Under the pieces are notes generated by a model. That model did no database searches, was not told where the DNA came from, and was given only the letters and a program-made list of their open reading frames with translations. 64,000 nucleotides of DNA from a bacterium (GTDB lineage: Bacteria > Actinomycetota > Aquicultoria > Aquicultorales > Aquicultoraceae), in NCBI GenBank assembly GCA_902810715.1, contig CADDYS010000001.1, positions 1 to 64,000 on the forward strand. The letters run 5' to 3'. Below are positions 25,260 through 34,411 of this stretch, piece after piece. A program made the position numbers and the translations under genes. Position 1 is the first letter of the stretch. The number at the start of each line of letters is the position of its first letter.

Positions 25260-26717
25260 ATGGTAAAAAATTTATACAAACGCGTCAAAGATAAGAGCGA
25301 AAAGCGTAACCATATTATCAGCGACCCGCAGTTCTGGTCGGTTGTAATCGTATTTTTTCTTATAACGCTTCATCATTACGACAACCTAACTAGTTTCAGG
25401 TTATTTGCGGGGCCTGATTTGCCGCTTGGCATAACCAGGCATACAATCGATCGAATACTTTATCTTGTACCCATTACCCTCAGCAGTCTTATCTTCGGCC
25501 CAAGGGGCGGAAAAATAACAGTTGTAGCTGCTTTCTTGGCGATGCTCCCACGGGCTCTTTTTATTTCACCTTATGCAACTACGACCCTCTGGGAAGTCAT
25601 TGCAATTACCCTCATAGGAAGTATCGTACCGCTTGGTTTAAGCCATTACAAAAACCAGGAAGTGCAACTTGAGGTAACAAAGGAAAAGCTCGAGTTATCA
25701 GAGAAAAAGTACCGCCAGATTTTTGAAAATGCGCATGATGCTATTTGGGTGCAGAACCTATCCGGCAAGGTTATTGCAGCCAACCAGGCATCCGCAGATC
25801 TTTTCGGATACGACTTAAATGGACTGGTCGGTATGGATAGTCAGCAGTTTTTCTCACATGAGGACTTTGCTTTATCCAAGATCATACAAACGAATCTTTT
25901 AAACGGGCAGGATAGATACCAGCCTTATAGACAAGAGATCGTCAAGAAAGATGGGACCAAAGCTTATGTTATGCTGACTACCAACCTAGTCTCGAGCAAC
26001 GGTCAAGCCGACGGTATCCAATTCATCGGGAGAGACATAACCAACGAGGTAAGGATGCAGGAGAACCAGGGTTTTTACCTCCAGCAAGTTACCAGAGCCC
26101 ACGAAGAGGAGAGGCAACGTATCTCGCGAGACCTTCACGACAGCACGGCCCAAAGTCTAATCGCAATGTTGCGCTCGTTAGAGAAGTTCTGCGAGGAAGA
26201 CAATGAGCTGTCACCGGAAAGGTTGGATGTGTTATGCAACTTCCGCCTGGAACTAAAAGATGTGCTACGGGAGATACGCCAGATAAGCCGCGATCTACGA
26301 CCATCTATTATCGACGATCTGGGCCTTATCCCGGCAGTCGAGTGGTTGGCGGACCAGCTTCAAACCGAACACGGGTTGGCAGTTAAGCTGGTTGTATTAG
26401 GAGAAGAGAGACAGTTTTCACCGGAGGTAGAGGTTACCCTATTTCGCATTATTCAAGAGGCGTTAAGGAACGTTGAAAAGCATGCCGAGGCCACTAAGGT
26501 TAGAATTACCATAGATTTCGAGGAAAAAGAGACAATCGTAAATATTGTCGATAATGGCAAAGGGTTCGAGTTGCCGCCAAGCTTAGGAGAACTATCTCGC
26601 ATCGGTAAATTAGGCGTGGACGGCATGCAGACGAGAGCCAGGCTTGTAGGCGGAACTTTTGATATACAATCCAGTCCAGGAGACGGCACGGCCGTTGTCG
26701 TTATAATCCCCAATTAA
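25260..26717 (+). CDS. NarX/DegS-type sensor histidine kinase
   Basis: 485 residues: four to five membrane segments in the first ~135, a short coiled coil, a PAS domain (about 148-262), a HisKA_3 dimerisation domain with phospho-acceptor His293 (ISRDLHDSTAQ) and an HATPase domain ending in GDGTAVVVIIP. The membrane part (LHHYDNLTSFRLF, GITRHTIDRILYLVPI) is nearly identical to that of the kinase at 43573, which has an extra GAF domain. The signal is unknown. Confidence 0.9.
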   Translation: MVKNLYKRVKDKSEKRNHIISDPQFWSVVIVFFLITLHHYDNLTSFRLFAGPDLPLGITRHTIDRILYLVPITLSSLIFGPRGGKITVVAAFLAMLPRALFISPYATTTLWEVIAITLIGSIVPLGLSHYKNQEVQLEVTKEKLELSEKKYRQIFENAHDAIWVQNLSGKVIAANQASADLFGYDLNGLVGMDSQQFFSHEDFALSKIIQTNLLNGQDRYQPYRQEIVKKDGTKAYVMLTTNLVSSNGQADGIQFIGRDITNEVRMQENQGFYLQQVTRAHEEERQRISRDLHDSTAQSLIAMLRSLEKFCEEDNELSPERLDVLCNFRLELKDVLREIRQISRDLRPSIIDDLGLIPAVEWLADQLQTEHGLAVKLVVLGEERQFSPEVEVTLFRIIQEALRNVEKHAEATKVRITIDFEEKETIVNIVDNGKGFELPPSLGELSRIGKLGVDGMQTRARLVGGTFDIQSSPGDGTAVVVIIPN

Positions 26718-26954
26718 ATCTACATCTAAAAACTACGTAAATTTAATGATATCCCCATTATTCAATACCCTATGTTATTGCTAAAGATTTAGCATGTTTG
26801 TTGGCAGTTATTAGTGAACCTTCGGCATTAATTTTTATACCCCACAAATAGTAACCGTACCGATGTAACTCCCCTGATAACGTGGTCAAATTAAATTGAT
26901 AAATTTTTAACTTAAAGCGGTAGCCGATCTAGCGCATATATAAAAGGAGGAAAA

Positions 26955-27155
26955 ATGAAGAGAATCAAGGACTTTTTCAAAAGACTTGATGACGAGATGG
27001 CGGCCTATGCGTTTGCAGAGGCGGGAGAGCTAGAGATGGCAAAGCAAATCTTGGCCGAGTCGGATCATATGGCAGAAAAAGAACCGGTCGATGATAACGA
27101 TTACGACGATGACAGCTTTGGCGTTGTTGTGCCATTAAAGCATAACGTCCGTTAA
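26955..27155 (+). CDS. small hypothetical acidic protein
   Basis: 66 residues, basic start (MKRIKDFFKRLDD), Ala/Glu-rich middle and an Asp-rich stretch (DDNDYDDDSFG). No family recognised. A strong ribosome-binding site AAAGGAGG precedes it. It lies directly upstream of the TauE-type exporter and may be co-transcribed with it. The 237 bp before it contain its promoter region but no clear consensus boxes. Confidence 0.6.
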   Translation: MKRIKDFFKRLDDEMAAYAFAEAGELEMAKQILAESDHMAEKEPVDDNDYDDDSFGVVVPLKHNVR

Positions 27156-27224
27156 TTGTTCTATTTAAAAGAAATACCAACGGAACTTGTTAGTATACGG
27201 TTGTTTGGGAGGGTGATCGAAGAC

Positions 27225-28136
27225 TTGTTTCTATATCTACCGGTTGCATTAACCAGCGTAAGCATATTGATTATTCTAGGAATAGGATTGAGCATAGGGC
27301 TACTATCGGGGTTGTTTGGAGTCGGCGGCGGTTTCTTGATAACCCCGATTCTTATGATGCTGGGCATCCCGCCCACTGTGGCGGCGGCATCTGGAGCCAA
27401 CCAGATGGTGGCCGCATCGGCTTCCGGCACCTATACCCACTGGAAGCTGGGAAATGTCGATTTCAAAATGGGTATCTACCTGTTGGTAGGAAGCTTCATA
27501 GGCGGTGTACTTGGGGTTTATACCATTGCATTTCTTAAGTTGCTTGGAAACGCAGATTTCATAATAAAGCTCACCTATGTTGTGATACCGCTAACTGTAG
27601 GGGGCTACATGGTATTCGAGAGCCTGCAGAGCATGAGAAAGGCAAGGGCGGGTGTAACTGATGAATTGACTAAAGAGGAATCAGGCTTTAAAAAATTCCT
27701 TAAAACCCTGCCTTTTCAGACTGATTTTAAAAAGTCGGGGGTCAGGCATTCCGCCTTGCTACCCGTGATTATCGGTATACTTGTTGGAATATTGGCCGCT
27801 ATCATGGGAGTTGGCGGTGGCTTTATTATGGTGCCGATAATGTTATACATCCTTGATATGCCTATACTGGTCGTTGTCGGTACGAGTTTGTTCCAGATAC
27901 TGTTTACGGTAATCGAGGTAACCTTCCTATCAGCTTATACCAACCACACGGTTGACTTTACTCTCGCACTGCTCATGCTGATAGGCTCCAGTATTGGCGC
28001 GCAATTGGGAACAATACTCAGCAAAAAAATGGATGCCGAGCAATTAAAGATATTGTTGGCCCTCTTGATTCTTGCAGTAGGCATAAAAATCCTATCCGAG
28101 CTTACTTTGAGCCCGGCAATACATCTGACGGTTTAG
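27225..28136 (+). CDS. TauE/SafE family sulfite/organosulfonate exporter
   Basis: About 304 residues, eight membrane helices in two repeats, each with the family GxxGxGGG motif (GLFGVGGGFLITPIL and AIMGVGGGFIMVPIML). The best start is TTG at 27225, 11 nt after GGGAGGG; GTG at 27213 and TTG at 27156 are alternatives. TauE proteins move sulfite, thiosulfate or sulfonates across the membrane. It forms an operon with a TIGR02186-type protein and a Usp protein. This window has three TauE paralogs. Confidence 0.85.
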   Translation: MFLYLPVALTSVSILIILGIGLSIGLLSGLFGVGGGFLITPILMMLGIPPTVAAASGANQMVAASASGTYTHWKLGNVDFKMGIYLLVGSFIGGVLGVYTIAFLKLLGNADFIIKLTYVVIPLTVGGYMVFESLQSMRKARAGVTDELTKEESGFKKFLKTLPFQTDFKKSGVRHSALLPVIIGILVGILAAIMGVGGGFIMVPIMLYILDMPILVVVGTSLFQILFTVIEVTFLSAYTNHTVDFTLALLMLIGSSIGAQLGTILSKKMDAEQLKILLALLILAVGIKILSELTLSPAIHLTV

Positions 28137-28149
28137 AAGGGTATTAGAA

Positions 28150-28926
28150 ATGAGGACTAAAGCATATTTAAAAGTTATAGCGGTTACCGTCTTAATAACG
28201 CTGTCTGTTTTAGCGATGTTCTCAAGCGTTGCTTTTGCCCAGCTTAAGCTAGACACAGACCAAAATAGCGTGAAAATAGATGTGTTTTACCATGGCAGCA
28301 CCATAAGCTTAAGCGGTGCGACGGACCCTGGCGCGGATCTGGTCATTAAAATAACATCACCCGAGGGAGAGAGCAAATTAAGGGAAAAGGGCAAGGTCGG
28401 GTTTTTCTGGATGAACACCGGGGAGTTGAAGTTCAAACATGTACCGAACCTGTACTTTCTTTACAGCACAAAGGATACAAAGGATATCCTTAGCCCGGAG
28501 GAAATGAATAAACACGTCATCGGCTATTCCTCATTGAAGGAGCAGGTAGAGATATCTCCCATTAAAAAGGACAGCGAGAGGACAAAATGGTTCACTGAAT
28601 TTGTGAAGTTTAAGGAAGAATCGGGCCTGTACGGCGTTTCCCCGAAGAGTATCTCTGTGACTAAAAAGGGAAGCGAAGAGCGGTATAATATAAATATCGA
28701 CTGGCCGTTTCAGGCGCCTCCCGGTCATTACACAGCGACCGTTTACGAGATTAAGAACAAGAAGATTGTTGATAAAGCCGAAACAAGCATATCAGTTAGT
28801 CAGGCCGGCCTTGTAAAAACAATTGCGAATATGGCAAGTAAAAACGGGGCTTTATATGGTATAGTATCTATAGTTATTGCACTGCTTGTGGGTTTTGGCA
28901 TCAGCTTGATATTTAAGAAGTCTTAA
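28150..28926 (+). CDS. TIGR02186-type membrane-anchored protein
   Basis: 258 residues: N-terminal signal peptide (ending AFAQ), an extracytoplasmic beta-rich body with FYHGSTISLSG and FWMNTGELKF, and a single C-terminal membrane helix followed by KKS. The pattern matches the TIGR02186 family, which commonly sits next to TauE-type transporters; its function is unknown. It is 13 nt downstream of the exporter gene. Confidence 0.75.
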   Translation: MRTKAYLKVIAVTVLITLSVLAMFSSVAFAQLKLDTDQNSVKIDVFYHGSTISLSGATDPGADLVIKITSPEGESKLREKGKVGFFWMNTGELKFKHVPNLYFLYSTKDTKDILSPEEMNKHVIGYSSLKEQVEISPIKKDSERTKWFTEFVKFKEESGLYGVSPKSISVTKKGSEERYNINIDWPFQAPPGHYTATVYEIKNKKIVDKAETSISVSQAGLVKTIANMASKNGALYGIVSIVIALLVGFGISLIFKKS

Positions 28927-28943
28927 TAAGGAAGTTTTTAACT

Positions 28944-29819
28944 ATGGAAAAATCATCAACTACGGGAGTGGATAGAAACATTTTAATAGCGATCGATGGG
29001 TCGGATTCCAGTAAAAACGCGCTTAGACAGACCATTGAGTACTCAAAAAAGGTCAACTGCAGGATAACAGTCTTGACCGTTCTGCCTCCCTACGAGTGGG
29101 AGTTAGAGATCGGCATAGTTAAAAACATTAAGGGGATTTATAGGGAGCTGGGTGAGAAAATCCTATCCGGCGCTAAAGAGATCGCCGAAAAGGAAGGCGT
29201 CCAGATCGAAACGGTTCTTGAGGAAGGTGGCATCCACGAGGCTATCATTAATGTTGCCGAGTCAAGAGCGTGCGACTTGATAGTTATGGGGAGAAGAGGC
29301 CTTTCCAATCTTGACAGGGCTTTTATGGGTAGTGTTACGGCGCGGGTTATAGGCTATAGCCCGATAGATGTACTTGTTATACCGGGCAAAGGTGTTATCA
29401 AGTGCGATAACATCCTGCTTGCGGTAGACGGTTCAAAATATAGCGATGTTGCCGTGGATAGGGCGATAAGTATGGCTCAGGCCTACGGCAGTTCGCTTAA
29501 GGTGCTCTCGGTTGTTGATGTGCCTGCAGAGGCTTATGCCGAGGCTCCAGATGCGGTTGATAAGTTAGTCGAAGAAGCGCGAAAACTTACCCAAAAAGTT
29601 GAGGACCAGGCGAGGTCATCAGGCATCAAGACCGAGTCTTTCGTAAAAGTGGGCGACCCGCATGAGAAGATTGTCGATACGGCAAAAGAGCTTGGGGCGG
29701 ATACCATTTGCATGGGAAGCCACGGCCGCACGGGCTTAAAGCGCCTTCTCATGGGAAGCGTTACCGAAAAAGTGATAGGTAATACACCATGCCCTGTTCT
29801 TGTTGTTAAGTCTTATTAA
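28944..29819 (+). CDS. tandem universal stress protein (UspA x2)
   Basis: 291 residues made of two Usp domains (about 10-150 and 155-291), both with the ATP-binding signature G-x2-G-x9-G-S/T (MGRRGLSNLDRAFMGSV and GSHGRTGLKRLLMGSV). The role is stress signalling with no defined target. It ends the TauE operon. Two close paralogs lie at 51024 and 52014; the start of the coding DNA (GGGTCGGATTCCAG) is nearly identical in all three, pointing to recent duplication. Confidence 0.9.
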   Translation: MEKSSTTGVDRNILIAIDGSDSSKNALRQTIEYSKKVNCRITVLTVLPPYEWELEIGIVKNIKGIYRELGEKILSGAKEIAEKEGVQIETVLEEGGIHEAIINVAESRACDLIVMGRRGLSNLDRAFMGSVTARVIGYSPIDVLVIPGKGVIKCDNILLAVDGSKYSDVAVDRAISMAQAYGSSLKVLSVVDVPAEAYAEAPDAVDKLVEEARKLTQKVEDQARSSGIKTESFVKVGDPHEKIVDTAKELGADTICMGSHGRTGLKRLLMGSVTEKVIGNTPCPVLVVKSY

Positions 29820-29895
29820 ACACTACTTTAGCCTTACCTGTTGAAGTAACACTTAATCCTTTCATTCATTTACCGCTTAATTTACTCATCTTTAC

Positions 29896-30273
29896 ATGGA
29901 TAGTTCTCTTACTGGCTCAAAGGCCGCCAACCTGTCGGTTCTGATACATAATAGATTTCCCGTCCCCAAGGGTTATGCGGTAACAACAGAGGCTTTTAAA
30001 GATTTCTGCATCTTCAACGGGATATCCATAAGGGATGATGTTTCGGCGCAGGAATTAGCCGAAGCGATAACCAACGGGATATTTTCACCTGATCTGGCGA
30101 ACGATATCGGGCGATCTTTAAATGGGCTGAACGGTACCAGTTTCGCTATCCGGTCATCAGCCATTGGTGAGGATGGGTTTACTGACTCAATGGGGGAACA
30201 ACTGCAAACATTTCTTTGCGTACCTAAAGAGCAGGCTCAAGAGAAAATAAAGGCATGCTGGTCGAGCTTTTAA
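29896..30273 (+). pseudogene. N-terminal fragment of a PEP synthase/PPDK-type enzyme
   Basis: 125 residues matching the start of the PEP/pyruvate-binding domain (GSKAANLSVLI, FPVPKGYAVTTEAF, FAIRSSAIGEDG), ending before the rest of the ATP-grasp fold and without the phospho-His and PEP domains. The full enzymes are 800 residues or more. The stop is followed by unrelated sequence and the dsrE promoter, so the gene was cut off. No ribosome-binding site is obvious. Confidence 0.75.
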
Positions 30274-30350
30274 TACGTAGAATTTTAGATTAGACTATCT
30301 AAGTGATAGGGTTTTTACTTTGCCTAGCCACCGGAATGTAGTTTTAGCTA

Positions 30351-30379
30351 TTGACAATATACCATACGGGGTATACCAT
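30351..30379 (+). promoter_or_regulatory. dsrEFH promoter with CsoR/CstR-like operator
   Basis: TTGACA at 30351-30356, 17-bp spacer, TACCAT at 30374-30379. The spacer holds ATACCATACGGGGTAT (30359-30374), an ATAC-N8-GTAT dyad with a G run. The same dyad in the same position occurs in the tusA promoter (34576-34591). Dyads of this kind are typical operators of CsoR-family repressors, including the persulfide sensor CstR. Confidence 0.6.
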
Positions 30380-30490
30380 AGTTTTAGATTTACCATTTTC
30401 GAATTATTATTAGTAAAACTATTCTGCTTATTCTTACAGCTAAAGCAATCATTTTATAAGAATAACTGGTTACTTACAAAGGAAGGAGCG

Positions 30491-30853
30491 ATGAGTGTGA
30501 AATTTGGGGTATTGGTTCAAGAAGGACCTTATCACCACCAGTCTTCTGACAGTGCCTATCAGTTTGTAAAGGCTGCCATGGACAAAGGTCATGAAATCGT
30601 GGGAGTGTTTTTCTACCACGATGGAGTTATAAACTCGACTAAATTGACCGATCCACAGCAAGACGATAGGCACATTCAGAAAAGATGGTCTGAGATTGCG
30701 GAGAAAGGTGTCGACCTTGTGGTCTGCATTGCTGCCGCTAAACGCAGGGGGATAAACGACGATGTCCTTGCCCCCGGGTTTAGGATCTCAGGCCTCGGAC
30801 AATTGACTGAAATGGCTATTAAAGCAGATAGATTTGTCAGTTTTGGAGCTTAA
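30491..30853 (+). CDS. dsrE: sulfurtransferase subunit DsrE
   Basis: 120 residues from the ATG behind GGAAGGAG (a longer frame upstream lacks any support). The active-site Cys is in VVCIAAAKRRGI, the DsrE signature. DsrE, with DsrF and DsrH, forms a hexamer that passes persulfide sulfur to DsrC. The set is best known from sulfur oxidisers using reverse Dsr; here it shares the genome with sat, aprBA, qmoABC and dsrMKJOP. Confidence 0.92.
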   Translation: MSVKFGVLVQEGPYHHQSSDSAYQFVKAAMDKGHEIVGVFFYHDGVINSTKLTDPQQDDRHIQKRWSEIAEKGVDLVVCIAAAKRRGINDDVLAPGFRISGLGQLTEMAIKADRFVSFGA

Positions 30854-30873
30854 TTGAAAGGGTGGATAACCTA

Positions 30874-31239
30874 GTGAGTGAACCGACTAAGATGATGTTT
30901 ATGATGCGCAAAGCACCATACGGAACTATCTATTCCTTTGAGGGTCTTGAAGCCGTATTGGTCATGGGCGCATATGAGCAGGATATAAGCCTTCTTTTTG
31001 TAGACGATGGCGTGTATGCGATAAAGAAGGGAATGGATACGTCCCCACTCGGCATCAAGGACTTCTCACCTACGTTTAGGGTTCTTGATGGATATGATAT
31101 CGATAAACTCTACATCGATAAGGAGTCAATGGAGGCGAGGGGTCTTACGCTGGATGACTTTGTTGTTGAGCCTGAGGTTTTAGACAAAGAGCAGATAGCC
31201 AAACTGATGGAAGAGCAGGACGTTGTATTCCCATTCTAG
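30874..31239 (+). CDS. dsrF: sulfurtransferase complex subunit DsrF
   Basis: About 121 residues. Start GTG at 30874 lies 8 nt after AAAGGGTGG; GTG at 30862 overlaps that site. The FMMRKAPYGTIYSFEGLEAVLVM segment (quoted in part) and DGVYAIKKGMD mark the DsrF/TusC family, which has a structural role and no catalytic Cys. Second gene of dsrEFH, 20 nt after dsrE. Confidence 0.9.
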   Translation: MSEPTKMMFMMRKAPYGTIYSFEGLEAVLVMGAYEQDISLLFVDDGVYAIKKGMDTSPLGIKDFSPTFRVLDGYDIDKLYIDKESMEARGLTLDDFVVEPEVLDKEQIAKLMEEQDVVFPF

Positions 31240-31260
31240 AGAAGATTAGAGGAGATAAGA

Positions 31261-31554
31261 ATGCTTCATTTAGTAAATAAATCACCTTATAGCTCAAGCA
31301 GTCTGGATAGTTGCCTGAAATTTGCCACAAAAGGCGCGCCGATTATACTTTTCGAGGATGCCATTTACGGTGCAATGGCCGGCACGTCCCTTGAGTCAAA
31401 GATGATCGAGGTTATGAAAGACCATCCGGTATACGCTATTAAAGAAGATCTGATGGCAAGAGGTGTTAATAATATTATACCGGGCGTGAGGGAAATTGAC
31501 TATACAGGCTTTGTAGAGCTCGTTGAGCAGCACAGACCGTGCACCTGGTCATAA
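31261..31554 (+). CDS. dsrH: sulfurtransferase complex subunit DsrH
   Basis: 97 residues of the DsrH/TusB family with the conserved Cys18 (SLDSCLKFATKGAPIILFED in part), which is kept in true DsrH proteins. Last gene of the operon, with AGAGGAG before the ATG. A bidirectional hairpin follows at 31579-31628. Confidence 0.92.
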   Translation: MLHLVNKSPYSSSSLDSCLKFATKGAPIILFEDAIYGAMAGTSLESKMIEVMKDHPVYAIKEDLMARGVNNIIPGVREIDYTGFVELVEQHRPCTWS

Positions 31555-31578
31555 TAGCTCACAGTTAATTAGCTCATA

Positions 31579-31628
31579 GCTCACAGGAAGAAATTTATAC
31601 CCACACCTCTTACTCTCACCCTGTGAGC
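31579..31628. terminator. hairpin between convergent dsrH and the BPL_N gene
   Basis: GCTCACAGG (31579-31587) pairs with CCTGTGAGC (31620-31628). The same words (AGCTCACAGCTGACAGCT) recur at 52874-52891, also at a convergent gene junction, so it is a small dispersed repeat serving as terminator. Confidence 0.55.
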
Positions 31629-31630
31629 TG

Positions 31631-32896
31631 TCAGCTGTGAGCTTTTAGCATTGGCAGAAGTATTGCGTCGATCGTATCGATTATCTGCTTGAAATAACCG
31701 CCGAAGCTCTTAGAGTTTGAAAAAAGCTCGTCTCGCATACGCTGGATATTTTCGTCATCGCTTTTTAGCGGGCTGATCGGGCCACGGTTCATTGCAAAAC
31801 GCTCCAGCATTAAGAGCTGTTTCGCCTTTTCAAAGAAAGGAAAACAGAATTCCTTAAGGTCGGTTAACTGTCCAATAAGGCCTATGTCGTCGCTGATTTG
31901 CGGTGCAAGCAAAGAGAGTCGCTTAAGAAGCGAGTATATCGTGCAGTACTCGATGCCCCTTACGCCGCGTCGCCACTGAATTATCCAGGGGTTTCTCCAG
32001 TGCCAGAGAAAGTTGCTCTCACCGAAAGAGATTAAACTAGAAGCCGCAGCTTCGAGATCGCCGGTCAGTTCAGCCAGCTCTTTGTCGGCCTCAGAGCCAT
32101 CGGCGGTTATCAGCTGTGTGCTTTTGAGCCGGGGTTTATGCCCCGCCTGTACCCCTTTGCCTGCCAGGTACTCGAAAATATTAAGCAAAACTTTATGACC
32201 CAGCACGTCGCCGGGAGTCTCAAAGTGCAGGTAGGATAAAAAAACCTTACCCTTTCCAAAGTTTGTCTCAATAATTGCGGGCTCACCCTTAACACGCTTC
32301 GGGTTCAGGTTGGTGTTGTAACTTTGCTCCCACCGAGCCCAATCTATCATTGGGCCGACCGGCAAGTCTGCAACGTAAGAGCCGTCTTCCGGCACGTCGT
32401 AAGTGGCAAGCACCTTGACTTTGCCATGCTCGATAATGGAAAATTGCCCCGGCCACCAGGCATGAAACGCCTCTTTATCCTTAATGCCTTCCCACATGGG
32501 ATGACCGGGGTCGCTCTGGTTAAGCCTTATCTTTCCGCTAAAACTCGGAACACGCTCCGTCGTAGGTTTTCTGGTCACAGGCACTAGCGAGATACCGTCT
32601 TTGTGCGCGAGTGCGAGCCCGGCTCCGCCGCAAAAACCAAGGTAGTTGCCGCCATTTTCAACAAACCGGCGGATATTTTCCTTGCCGCGCTCGCCCAGCG
32701 CCCTAATTTTGTTGCTGGCCCATCCCCCGGGGACAAAAAGGACATCGTATGTCTCCAGAGCTCCCTCGTGTATATCGGTAGATGTTACAATCCCAAAGTT
32801 GATGGAAAGCAGGGTAAAGACATCATATGCGATAAGTCCCCACAAAAACGACTCATCCCAAAAGAGGGCAATTTTTCCTATGTTAGGTGATTCCAT
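31631..32896 (-). CDS. BPL_N-domain (glutamine-amidotransferase-like) protein
   Basis: About 421 residues. The first ~250 form a class I amidotransferase-like domain annotated as biotin-protein-ligase N-terminal (LFVPGGWASNKI, nucleophile-elbow GFCGGAGLALAH with the Cys present, YLHFETPGD). The rest is helical and unrecognised; no biotin ligase domain is present. Substrate unknown. The ATG at 32894-32896 is only 6 nt after a TATAAT box (32903-32908), so the transcript may be leaderless; an in-frame ATG at 32929 is the alternative. Confidence 0.7.
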   Translation of the reverse strand: MESPNIGKIALFWDESFLWGLIAYDVFTLLSINFGIVTSTDIHEGALETYDVLFVPGGWASNKIRALGERGKENIRRFVENGGNYLGFCGGAGLALAHKDGISLVPVTRKPTTERVPSFSGKIRLNQSDPGHPMWEGIKDKEAFHAWWPGQFSIIEHGKVKVLATYDVPEDGSYVADLPVGPMIDWARWEQSYNTNLNPKRVKGEPAIIETNFGKGKVFLSYLHFETPGDVLGHKVLLNIFEYLAGKGVQAGHKPRLKSTQLITADGSEADKELAELTGDLEAAASSLISFGESNFLWHWRNPWIIQWRRGVRGIEYCTIYSLLKRLSLLAPQISDDIGLIGQLTDLKEFCFPFFEKAKQLLMLERFAMNRGPISPLKSDDENIQRMRDELFSNSKSFGGYFKQIIDTIDAILLPMLKAHS

Positions 32897-32984
32897 ATTC
32901 GTATTATAGCAAAAGCAAGGGTGACCCATCTTATTATCAACAGGTCACCCAAAATTACTGCCTCTTATTAGCTTATTATTATAG

Positions 32985-34238
32985 CTAAGCGCCGAGCGTC
33001 GGATCTTTGTCGACGTACTTGCCGCAGAAAGGCATGGTTGAATCGCCAAGATGCCTGCCCGGAAGCAGAGCGTTCCAGTACAGCCAACCGAATGCCTTCT
33101 TGCCGTACCAGTTCATCTTGGTGTCTTTAAGTAGCGACATCGGGCCCCACTCATATGGGAATTTGCCATGCTGAGGTTCAACTTTGTAGTTGAAATCGAT
33201 CAAAACGGAGCTTCCAGCCCCGGTAACGATAAATCAGGTTGCATGGCCATCGTAGAGCGGCATCGCCACACCACCGCAGATCTCGCTCAGGATATTGTAG
33301 AGCACGACCTCTACCTCGTAATGGACGACAGAACCGGCCTTTGAGGTAGGAACGTTTGTTGCATCTCCCAACACATAGACGCGCTCATGTTTTTTGGCCT
33401 GCAAGGTGTTATGGTCTGTTGGAACATAACCCATACCATCATCTATACCTGAATCACTGATGGCCTTATCGCCAACAATTGTTGGAATCGAGACCAGCAG
33501 GTCGTAGTTAATTCTGTCACTGGCCTGCATGTTTTCGATCCATTTTTCCTTGGCATTTACGGTACCTAAACCCCAGTTGGCAGTTATATTGATGTTCTTC
33601 TGCTCTGCAATCTTGTTCAGAACCGCGGTAGCTTTTGGCTTCGTGAAAGCACCCGGGCCCGGGGTTATAAAGTGGATGTCTACCTTGTTGCGAATTCCTC
33701 TCTTCTTAAAGTACCAGTCCGCCAGGAACGAGAACTCAAGAGGTGCAACAGGGCACTTAATAGGCAAGGCGGAGATATCAACAACCAGTTTACCGCCCTG
33801 GAATTGCTTTAAGGCCTTACCAAGCTCGATAGAGCTCTCAAGGTTGTAGAACGTGAAAGCGTTTTTACCCATTGCCTCCGGGAGTCCCTCGTCCTCGTTT
33901 GGATCCGGGTTGCAACCGGTGCTGATAACTAAAAAGTCGTAAGGGAATACCTTACCGCTCTTAGTCGTAACCTTCTTGTTCTCGGTGTCGATGTTTGCAA
34001 CCTCGTCTTGGACGAAGTTTATGCCAGGTTTGAAAAACTTGTTCCTGGGCTTAACGATTTTTTTGGGGTTATCGAGACCAAAAGGCACCAGAAGCATGCT
34101 TGGCTGGTAGATGTGCCGGTTGTCTCTGTCGATTACAGTGATATTCCATTTCTCCTTCGAAAGCTCATGCCTGAGCTTGTTGGAGAGCATGGTACCGCCG
34201 TTGCCACCCCCTAGAATAAGAATGTTTTTTGTTGCCAT
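32985..34238 (-). CDS. sulfide:quinone-oxidoreductase-like flavoprotein with in-frame TGA (possible selenocysteine 335)
   Basis: A 417-codon frame. The N-terminal FAD fold (ILILGGGNGGTMLSNKL), STGCNPDP with Cys109, and IKCPVAPLEF with Cys162 match SQR-type enzymes that oxidise sulfide and pass electrons to quinone at the membrane. Codon 335 is TGA (33234-33236), then the frame continues with the normal SQR ending (FIVTGAGSSVLIDFNYKVEP ... LYWNALLPGR). The TGA replaces the third redox Cys of the family (Cys350 in Acidianus SQR as I recall; spacing from the second Cys 172 there, 173 here). A hairpin follows the TGA. Selenocysteine is likelier than a nonsense mutation. Ribosome-binding site AGGAG; sulfur-regulon promoter upstream. 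Confidence 0.75.
33206..33222 (-). promoter_or_regulatory. candidate bacterial SECIS hairpin
   Basis: Starting 11 nt after the UGA, CGGGGCU pairs with AGCUCCG (seven pairs, one G-U) around a GGA loop; the GG lies 19-20 nt after the UGA. Bacterial SECIS elements are short hairpins with G in the apical loop at about this distance. It also encodes protein, as expected. Confidence 0.5.
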
Positions 34239-34411
34239 CTCATCGCTCCTTCTAGTTTCCTTCTTCCGCGGTAGACCTGTCCACCTCCATTCCTAAGGAT
34301 TAGTTTTATTTTTACCATTATATTGGTTATTTTGCATATGATAACAGGTAAATGGAAGGGAATAAACCGGGTAAGGATCATTCTATTCTACGTCACCTCG
34401 AAGAAAAAGTA

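Noticed and set aside
29896-30273. Intact small gene for a PEP/pyruvate-binding protein
   Set aside because: It matches only the beginning of a much larger enzyme and has no ribosome-binding site, so it is listed as a fragment.
30320-30490. N-terminal extension of dsrE
   Set aside because: The hydrophobic upstream codons overlap the promoter and lack homology; the ATG at 30491 has a good ribosome-binding site and the normal DsrE start.
32985-33203. Separate 72-residue protein downstream of the SQR-like gene
   Set aside because: It is in frame with the SQR-like gene and encodes its usual C terminus; the only break is the TGA codon.
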